The notes beneath the pieces were generated by a model. The model worked only from the letters and a program-made list of their open reading frames with translations, searched no databases and was not told the origin of the DNA. A stretch of DNA of 64,000 nt from Limnomonas spitsbergensis (taxonomy: Eukaryota; Chlorophyta; Chlorophyceae; Chlamydomonadales): positions 3,382,001-3,446,000 of the forward strand of contig JAYJMM010000104.1 in the NCBI GenBank assembly GCA_037349105.1. Reading direction: 5' to 3'. Shown piece by piece: positions 56,280 to 64,000 of this stretch. A program made the position numbers and the translations under genes. How positions within the stretch are numbered: position 1 is the stretch's first letter; each line of letters starts with the position of its first letter.

Positions 56280-57770
56280 ACGGCGACATTGGAGGGTTTT
56301 GCCTAGGGCAGAGGACATACGTTCTCGAGGTGGACTTGCAAAAACGTTCTTGCTTATGGCGAGTTGAGGATAGGGAAGGCTTGCATGTTAGAAAGGAAGA
56401 TGGTATACTGTACATACACACACTACTTCGATTTTTCTATAACATTTTGTATATTTCACAAGGTTAGTTATTGGACAAGTTACAAATTGCTGGCAGACAT
56501 TTAGGTATCCTATTCTGTACTAGTATTGGCCGCAAGCAATGCTTGTGACTGTTGGGGTGACATTATGTATTTATTGCGTGGACCCTGCAGCTATGTAAAC
56601 AGCTTGTGCCCAATGAATGAGTGAATTAGCAGCAACATATACCTACTTTATCTTGCGTAGCCAAAATGCCGCACTGCTTCCTTCTTGTAACCTGTGGAAG
56701 GAACCAAGGGGGTGCAACTGATATCTGTGGTTTGCTGATTGCTTGAGTTTACAGATATTACTTGTTGCATCCATAACCTAAGGTTGAGGAATCGAACCCC
56801 CACACAAGCTTTTCTCCCTCACTGTAGCTCGCCGGGTCCCATGTCCCTGTCCCCTCACATGGAAGGAAGGTATGTCTGCACCACGACATAAGATGTGCAT
56901 GGTGGCTGGAATTGAGCTGAGTCATTCCCTACCGGCCCCACGCGGTCGAGCGATCAGGAGGGCTCAGCGGGTAGGCACGGTTCATACCCTACGGGCTTAC
57001 ATGCGTCCAGACTAGGAATTCCGCCTCTTTGCAAAGTGTGTTATAAACATATGTATATAACGCTCTCTGTCCTCTACTTAACTGTGCCGCAACCAGTTTG
57101 CTTTGTGGACCCTGTGTCATGCATCAAATGTTCTTCCCCGCTGATTTATGTTATCTTCACAACGACAAATCTATCAAGAAAATGTACGAAATCACATACT
57201 CGTTTTTCACAGTACCGGTAGTTGCGAATTGCACTGGCACTCAGTAACCAGTCGCGGTCAAGCCTTTTGAGGCCAGCCCAAGTAGCCAATAGCATGCCTG
57301 TCCCCCTTCACTCCCAAGAACCACTGGCTTGCTCCCTCTGCTTATAGCCCTTGGCTATATGCAATACGGTATGGGATAAATCAGTGATGAGTTTTGTCTA
57401 CATGTGCCTTGGCCGTGCATGCCTTGGGCTTTGTCGTGGGTGCGGCAGTCACGATAAATGAGGCCTGCGTTGAGTAGCTGCATTGGGGGAGTGGTTAACC
57501 TGGGTATTTTATCAGCCAGGCGATGCAGATCTAGCCACAAAGGAGGAGATCACATGTCTAAAGGGGTGGGTATAGGCTAATCTGGGTGGCAGAGAAATGG
57601 GGAGGTTCGAAACCTGGATATCAAAATTTGGATGGACAGGATGGATGGATGTTGATGACAAATTATGATTGCTTAGCTAATTGCTTATAGTTGCTCAGAC
57701 CTGCCAAGTGCTTAGACCTGTCGATAATTGCTTACAATGGCTTAGACCTGTAATTTAATTTATTAATTGA
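56280..57770. other. 3' UTR and intergenic DNA
   Basis: No gene recognised after the PCC13-62 copy 2 stop codon. Sequence is mixed, with no clear repeat apart from short GATGGATG-type runs near 57630-57650. Confidence 0.6.
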
Positions 57771-57773
57771 TTC

Positions 57774-58740
57774 AAGTAAACCTGACAACTTTTGAAATGC
57801 CCAAAGTCAAAGTGTTACTCAGCAAAAAATAAAGTTGATACCGTAAACCGGAAAGGGTCTGCACACCCCTTTTGAGAACTAAAATATCAAATTCGTTGCG
57901 CAGGCAAAAGTACCCTACTCCGCGCACGGGTACCTGGAATGTTTTAACATAATGAGTGGATACTGTCGAATTAATCAGTCGCGCGCTAGTGCGCAACTTT
58001 TTTGATGGTAGGTACGGAAAAATTACCGCGCACCCCAACTAATTGTTGTTTTGGTCGGTGACTGACCGGCCGCGCACCCTTTTTTAATTATATTTTTATA
58101 TAGCGCATGTACTCCGCGCACCACCAGAAATAATTAGTTGATAGCAGAGTCAAATCCGTTATACGGTTATGCACTGGACGTACTGGAGACCTGTCATGTA
58201 CCGTAGTTAATTAATTTTCTCAAGCAAACCTGAAAAAATTAGAGTGCCTAAAAGCGAAAGTGCCACCAAGCAAAAAATATATTGGCTACTGGAGACCTAT
58301 CATTTAATAATTAATTCCCTCAACACAAACACGAAAAATTGGAAGCGCCCAAAAGCCAAAGTGCCACCAAGCAAAATTTATTCCGTTGACTTCTATTGTC
58401 TCCGCGAACGAGACATTTTTGTTAAGCTTAAGTGCGTTTCACTGGAGAACTTTTTTGACGTCCCTAAAGAGGCGTTTTCCTCATAAGTTGGGGTTATTAT
58501 CAGGCGCAACGGCGAAACAACATTAATTTTGTGCAGAGGCAAAGAGCGTCTACGATAGTCCTAACTGGAGACCTGTCATTTAACTAATTTATTTTCTCAA
58601 TCAAACCTGAAAATTTGAAGTGCCCAAAGCCAAATCTATCGCCACCAAGCAAAACATGTATTTGCTATAAATCGAGACCTGTCATAAGCAACCAATATTT
58701 GTTGCTTGGTGGCACTTTGGTTTTTGGAGACCTATCAGTA
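57774..58740. repeat. AT-rich repeat family D, direct and one inverted unit
   Basis: Units of about 100 bp with ACTGGAGACCTGTCATTTAA, TCAAGCAAACCTGAAAA, AAGTGCCCAAAGCCAAAGTG and CCACCAAGCAAAA blocks. Copies start near 57774 (partial), 58182, 58288 and 58564, and an inverted piece lies at 58695-58735 (TTGCTTGGTGGCACTTTGG). Between them are several CCGCGCACC motifs (57925, 58029, 58070, 58110). Composition is clearly more AT-rich than the surrounding DNA. Short frames containing FCLRNEFDI and YCLRERDIF arise from opposite strands, so the element is probably palindromic or nested rather than coding. Confidence 0.75.
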
Positions 58741-59778
58741 CGCACTTCGAAAGTATGATTAACTGATTCCCACATTCGCCATTTTGAAAAAATCGCTGAT
58801 GGATTGTTTTAGATTAATAGTGCACAAGAAAGATAGGGAGTATGATCTTGTGCACGGAAGCGATGTGGCTTCGATAAGTGCCTATTGTCTGCCTCGCAAG
58901 GACTGTCTGTTATATACACACCTGGTTCATACTGCCCTGATGTCTTCCCGGTTTTGTGTTCGAGCAGATTTAGAGTCTCGCCGGGGCTCTGCTGGAATGG
59001 GAGAAGTAGACATGGCTTCAAAGTTGCACTCTCTGCCTTGTTCTGCTGGGAAGCATGGCTGCCAACTCGAATTCCAATATAGCTGATGTGTGATGCATGG
59101 CAACGTCGATGCGATGGCTGCCGAATGGAATTCTGTAGCAATACGCTGATAATTGCTCGAATTTGCATACATCCGTGACGTCTAGGGTCTTAAATACGAG
59201 CCCTTAACCATGGGTGGGTGCTGTCAGTGTGGTATAGGGTCTATATCCTGATGAGCCCTTCACCATGTGTTGAGTGATGTCATGGAGGTCTTGGGTCCTA
59301 CCCCTGCTTGGCTTTTACGCTAAAAATAATTGTGCGCTTGATTTGAACTGCAGCTGTGTCAAAATGGGCGTGCAGTCACTGTACAAAAGGGCCAACTGGG
59401 CCCCATTATGCAGCTGAATTCGGTTTCCAATCCTCCTACCTTCACCCCCCCTTTCAGTCATCTGTCACAACGGTATCATTTCTGAGCGTGCCGATCAATC
59501 GAGCTGCGAGCGAGTAAGCTAAAATACAGTTAGAGTTGCAGCATGATCAAATTATAAGCTGTTGCTTCCTGACGATTCGCTGCACTATATTATTTTGATC
59601 GTGCGAACGAGCGAGCAAATTAGAGTGTCGCGAATTAGCGGTAGCTACCAGGAGGTAAATCGAATGAGTTTGTGAGCGAGCGAGCGACCTACCAACTCCT
59701 GGAGGAAGTTAAAATGCGCGTAGATACCCAGTGATGGAGCCGGCCTGATCTGGTCATTAATACCAAACCTGCTTTATT
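58741..59778. other. Intergenic, nothing recognised
   Basis: Mixed-composition DNA with no family-like open frame. Runs of GAGCGAGC occur near 59500-59690. Confidence 0.55.
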
Positions 59779-60568
59779 TCACATTATTTGTATATTTCTG
59801 CTTTGCGGGCCTGCCTTTGTTTTCTCACAAACGCTGGAGCGAGCTTGGTCTGGGTCTTTCTGTCGGGCCTGTTTATTTTGCTGTGCAAGATGTCTGACCG
59901 CCTGATTTAACTGATCACACCCGAGATTGCTTCTTGACTCCTGCGTTGGCGGTTTCCTGGCAGCCAGGCAGCAGCCTGAGCACTTGCTGCAATGCGTCGG
60001 GTTGGCGCTCCTGCCCTGGGAACCTTGGCATACGAAGCAGGCCAGTGATTTGTCAACCGCAGGCGCAGCAGCAGCTGGCCCAGGAAGGTTCCCCTCAGCT
60101 TGCAACCTGGGGAGGTCCTGCTCCACCAGGTGCACAGGAACACAAAGCCGTTGCAGTACATGCAGGTGTCCTGGAACAGCTGCGGGCTGATGAACCTGCG
60201 ACTGCTGCATTCTTGCTCAGGGCCGGCCTTAACTGCTGCAGATGCGTGTCCAGGTCCGTCTTACACTCGCCCATCATGCGCCCAACATCCACCACAAGCG
60301 CAAGCTCTGGGCTGTCCCCCACAAACTCGCAGTGCATGACAATCTTGTGCAGGCCGTTGAACATGTTGCAGTACCACCTCAGGCCACGCATGCTGGCTGT
60401 CAGCAGCTTCCCCTCCGCCTCCATATGCTGGCAGTACATGATGACTGCTTGCAGTGTCTGCGAGGCTAGCGCACAGCCCATGCGGCTGAAAGAGTTGGTC
60501 CACATGGGCAGTCCGAAGCTTGGTGTGATGCGGCATCTGATTTGACACCCACCTCTGAACGATTCCAA
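59779..60568 (-). other. Unidentified GC-rich open block, possible gene fragment
   Basis: Minus-strand open frames cover this block. One stretch (60568 to about 60200) has a natural-looking composition: QTLQAVIMYCQHMEAEGKLL, SMRGLRWYCNMFNGLHKIVM, PELALVVDVGRMMGECKTDL. A second, in another frame, has paired cysteines (ACFVCQGSQGRSANPTHCSK). No start, stop or intron arrangement joins them convincingly. It may be the 3' part of a real gene, a decayed gene, or a transposon remnant. I do not recognise the family. Confidence 0.3.
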
Positions 60569-60609
60569 GCTTGCACATGCTTGTTTAGGAATTCATGCGT
60601 AGTCTTGGA

Positions 60610-61295
60610 GCCAATTCACACCTAGTTCAGTTCGTCGAGTTCGGTTCGGTTCAGTTCGTCAGTTTGGCGACTGGTTTCGCAACCTGCAGTCTCACCTAAT
60701 TCACATCAGAAAATCTGAACCTCGCGGCCGTCGCATGCTTAGACGTCACCTTATGCAGTGAAGTGGCCAGGAAAGTAGCATACAACAACAGACAATACAG
60801 CACGGAATAGCATGACAGCATGGCCGTCATTGCCATGATGATCTGATGAGCACATCGGATGGCATGTCGTCCTCAGCCGACTCAACCCCATCCTGAGGGT
60901 GGGACAATTGGAGATATTCAATCGAATAACACATTCCTATACTGCTGTGCCTTCTCATCCGGCATGACGTTCCTAGAAGGCTGTTTGATGCGCCCTTGCC
61001 TCGTAGTTGGGGTCTGATTGCTGCCGACAACCTTGATGGCAATGATTAGTTGGAGGTATAGAGAGAACTAAAGTTAAGGAAGCTGTGATATGAAGATTAG
61101 GGCGCAGTATGTAGACCGCAGCGAGCAATGCCGACAAATCGTGACGAAACTTGCGAAACCAGCCAACCTTGCTTGCGAAACCAGCGAACTGAAACTGGTG
61201 GTCCGAGGCCGGTCGAACTGAACTGAACTGAAACCATGCGAAACCACGCGAAACCACGCGAAACCGATGGATGTGAATCAGGTGTGAATCCGCTC
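60610..61295. repeat. About 690-bp unit bounded by imperfect inverted repeats
   Basis: Left end (60610-60710): CAATTCACACC, GTTCAGTTCGTCGAGTTCGG, then GCGACTGGTTTCGCAACC. Right end (61140-61295): GCGAAACCAGCGAACTGAAA, GTCGAACTGAACTGAACTGA, CACGCGAAACC, ATGTGAATCAGGTGTGAATC. The ends are inverse versions of the same GGTTTCGC / GTTCAGTTCG / TTCACACC elements, with internal short tandem expansion. The interior carries no recognised gene, which fits a non-autonomous foldback or MITE-like element. Confidence 0.55.
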
Positions 61296-64000
61296 TTACA
61301 TGTCTGTGTCTTGAAGCGGTCGTCAAGGCTGGAGCGGGTACAGCAGTGCACGATCTTTCCCGTGGAACCTCACTTTACATGTATAGCATAAGTCACGGGT
61401 TTTAGGCATTTCTTTGGTTTGTTACAAGTCGGCGGTGCAAAAAATTAGACACTCACGTCCACCCTGCGAAAAATGGAAGCCCAGCCAAGCAAGGTACATG
61501 CCCGAAACACACACTTCCCGGTCCATACCAAGCATCCTGAACTTTTGGCACTAACGACAGGTTTTCGGCACTTCTTTTGCTCATAACAACCCCCCCCTGC
61601 GAAGATCTTTCATGCTCACGTCCACCCAGCGAAAAATGGAAGCCATGCCAAGGTTCACGCACACTTTCATTCCGTTCCAGGCCGAGTTCCTTCCATCGAG
61701 CCATAGCATGACCTCGAAACGCGTCATTGGCATACACATTCTTAGCGTTGCTTGGCCTCAACCTTCGGAACCTGCAGCATCTGCCGAATCCAAACGTTTG
61801 AGTCCAAACCCGAGACCCAGCTTTCGACCCCGAGTCGATAAATCGTATCACATTGAATAGGAAGCTTTCGATTAAATTTCAAGAGCTTCTGAGCTCGACG
61901 AGGAAAGATTTTACTTAAACCCTGCGCCGTACCGGCAGTTGGGTCCCGTGTCCTCCCTCTCCATGACTCGGAAAAAAAATCGTGGGGATCTTTGCCACCT
62001 TCCCGGGTTTCTTTTGGTGTATTTTATATTCTTGAACCCTTCGCTCTTTTTCAGGGTTGTTTTCTTTCGGGTGCGAACAACCATCGGCGTGTCAGTGCGA
62101 TAAGCCGATAACGCACGGTCTGCAATAATTTTTCTGCCACTGGCAGGTATCGAACGCGCAACCTCCGTTTGATAAGTCTCGTCGATGCCAGGCGATGAGC
62201 GACAGACACCCGTACGGCATTACTCACGTGTGATTACGTCGGGTGGGTGGCGGGCGAGAGGTGTCATCGCCGCGCGGCCCAAAAGCTTTCCGAATACATA
62301 TCGCCTACAGCCGACGTTGAGAGCAATAGAATCGCATTGCTAGTGCACTTCTTTTGATCGAGGCCGCGCTTGCGGCGGAACACTTCGTGGCAACCCACCC
62401 CTGGCCTGTGCCTGCGGAGCGTCGTGAGCCGTCGCTTCGGCATAGTAGGTTTGGTGACCGTTTTTGTTTTTTTTTTGTTTTTTTAGTCACTTTTTTTTTC
62501 TAGGCACACTTTTTTTACAGTCTCCCATGAAGGAGATCCCTAAAAAATCAGCACTTAGTGCCGCCAAGAGTCCTTCAGGGCGGCTGCACTTTCCAGCTTG
62601 GCGCTCCCGTCTTTATCAGCTTGACGCTCATGTCTTAATCACCCGCCATGATGATATGGCCTTGCAGCTTACGCCGCTCTTCATAGCCGCAACTAAGGGG
62701 CGTGGGTCAGGGGTAAGGTAGGGGACACCTCCTAGCCATAAGCCTACTAGCGGCCCGCTCGAGTGGGGTAGCTCGCTGGTGGCAGTCTTGGCACCTCAGT
62801 ACATCTGAGTCAGTCCTTCTATCCAGTCTAGCGGTACAGACCGCCGCATGTACATATATGTAGTACTTTCCATTCATGCCTTACTATCATACGGACAGTC
62901 CTATGCGTGAGTAGCTTGGCCTCTCGAAGGCCTTTTCCCGCATTTGTGATTAGTTGGCCTCACTAAGGTATTTCCCCCCTTATATTCCGTTTACGGTTTA
63001 TGGTGCCCGGTTGCCCATATTTTGCTGATGCCAGCCGCCTAATGCCATGTTGCTCAGCAGGTTGGGCCCATGCTTGTTCTCTACAACATTGATGCCCAAC
63101 ATGTGCTTGTTGCCAATTGCTCTCTGGCTTTCTGCCATGCTACTCAACTATGTTCTTGATGCTTGCCGGCTTGCCGCCCTACTGTCCAGCTACTCGTATG
63201 CTGCCTAGCTTGTTAAGCTTGTACATGCTCCTTGCTGCCTACAGTAGCCCCACTGTCCAGCCTTTGCTAGTGTATGCTGCCTATATATTGCTCTGATGCA
63301 ATGCCCAACTTCTGACCCGGCCTTTTGCAGCCCTAATGCCCAGCTTCTGGTCAATGTGTCACGACGTATGACTGCACCGTGCGTTTGACTGCGCCAACTG
63401 CTTTTTCGGTTGGAAGTTATGTGTGAACCTGAACTAGTGTGGTTGCCGTCTTAGAGGATCCCGAACTGGGTCCTTTACTTTTTCTTTCTTACCTTGATCT
63501 CACGGCCTTCAATAGACTCTTAACGTTTCTAGCTATTGTTCCTGATTATCAATCTGCAAGTTAATCGTCAATCCAAGTCTTACTAAGGGGAAACTGGCAG
63601 AGCAATTAGGCCAACAGCGACTCTATAAGCATCAACAAGTCTCTTGATACGAAGCTGGCAGAGCACCTAGGCCAACAGTCGACCATCTGCAGCAATTAGA
63701 GTTATTCCTGCCTCTTAACAAGGCATATCTCCAGTCTACAGCTGGATATTACCACCAACCCACCATCACATCTCCAATCTACAGCCTTTCCTTTGGCTCC
63801 AAGTCGACCATCTGATTCATCAGAGATATCTTCAGTCACCAGAAGTCGCCAAGCAAGCGACTCATCACCACAGATCAACGGCCACAATCGCCCAAGATCG
63901 TCCCAAGAAACCCATAAGTACCTCAAGTGTCGAGGCTTTACGAGATCTTGTCAACAATATCGAAGAAGTCTAGGTGAAGTAGCAAGAGCTATCACCTGTT
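61296..64000. other. Right-end non-coding DNA
   Basis: No gene recognised. Contents: an approximate direct repeat (CACTCACGTCCACCCTGCGA near 61450 and CATGCTCACGTCCACCCAGC near 61612), a tRNA-like T-arm at about 62140-62215, poly-T runs near 62460-62515, and short direct repeats at 63594-63677. The last kilobase is rich in TGCCxxCTT-like words but has no clear period. Confidence 0.5.
63594..63677 (+). repeat. Short tandem direct repeat
   Basis: CTGGCAGAGCAATTAGGCCA (63594) and CTGGCAGAGCACCTAGGCCA (about 63655), each followed by ACAG and lying about 60 bp apart. Confidence 0.7.

Noticed and set aside
62140..62215. tRNA-like sequence on the minus strand, with GTTCGATACC T-arm/B-box
   Set aside because: The T-stem has a mismatch, the acceptor stem pairs only about five of seven positions and the anticodon arm does not fold. 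At best it is a tRNA-derived relic.
1..64000. CRISPR array, operon or other prokaryotic system
   Set aside because: The tandem repeats lack unique spacers of regular length, and the genes are intron-rich eukaryotic housekeeping genes.

Overview
This window is nuclear DNA of a green plant, most likely a chlorophyte alga. Genes are split by many mostly GT-AG introns of about 100 to 2000 bp, and coding sequence is moderately GC-rich. The gene set is typical of Viridiplantae: an ISE2-type chloroplast RNA helicase, a hydroxyproline O-arabinosyltransferase-like enzyme, and a pair of PCC13-62-type desiccation-related ferritin-like proteins. TTTAGGG-type telomere-like motifs also occur. I cannot name the genus. 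No bacterial, viral or organellar segment was recognised.

Layout: a (GTAG)n microsatellite opens the window (1-640). It is followed by part of an ISE2-like helicase (-), a PAN-domain HPAT-like glycosyltransferase (+), a UBE2H-type ubiquitin-conjugating enzyme (-), RAD51B (+), mitochondrial inner-membrane peptidase subunit 2 (-), a BART/CFAP36-like protein (+) and a giant coiled-coil protein of about 3,090 residues (-, 24.7-38 kb). A repeat-rich gap (38.2-41.9 kb) precedes RPL11 (-), RPS4 (+), OTUB1 (-) and a head-to-head pair of desiccation-related ferritin-like genes (- and +). From 56.3 kb to the end I see almost only non-coding, repeat-bearing DNA. For eight genes I could build complete exon chains whose reading phases close exactly: UBE2H, RAD51B, IMMP2L, RPL11, RPS4, OTUB1 and both PCC13-62 genes.

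The genes are mostly housekeeping and do not form one pathway. Strands alternate almost strictly, so most neighbours are divergent or convergent. Three start-to-start gaps are short enough to be bidirectional promoters: RPL11/RPS4 (171 bp), IMMP2L/BART (298 bp) and the PCC13-62 pair (578 bp).

The most striking feature is that tandem duplications repeatedly cover exon-intron junctions, mostly 5' splice sites. This happens in at least seven places in four unrelated genes (HPAT, RAD51B, IMMP2L, giant coiled-coil gene). The copies create spare donors or acceptors. One grew into about ten 70-bp units, and one would give an in-frame 10-residue alternative splice form. This resembles intron creation or boundary shifting by tandem duplication of AGGT-bearing segments, caught at several stages. 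At least four dispersed short repeat families (A-D) are also present.
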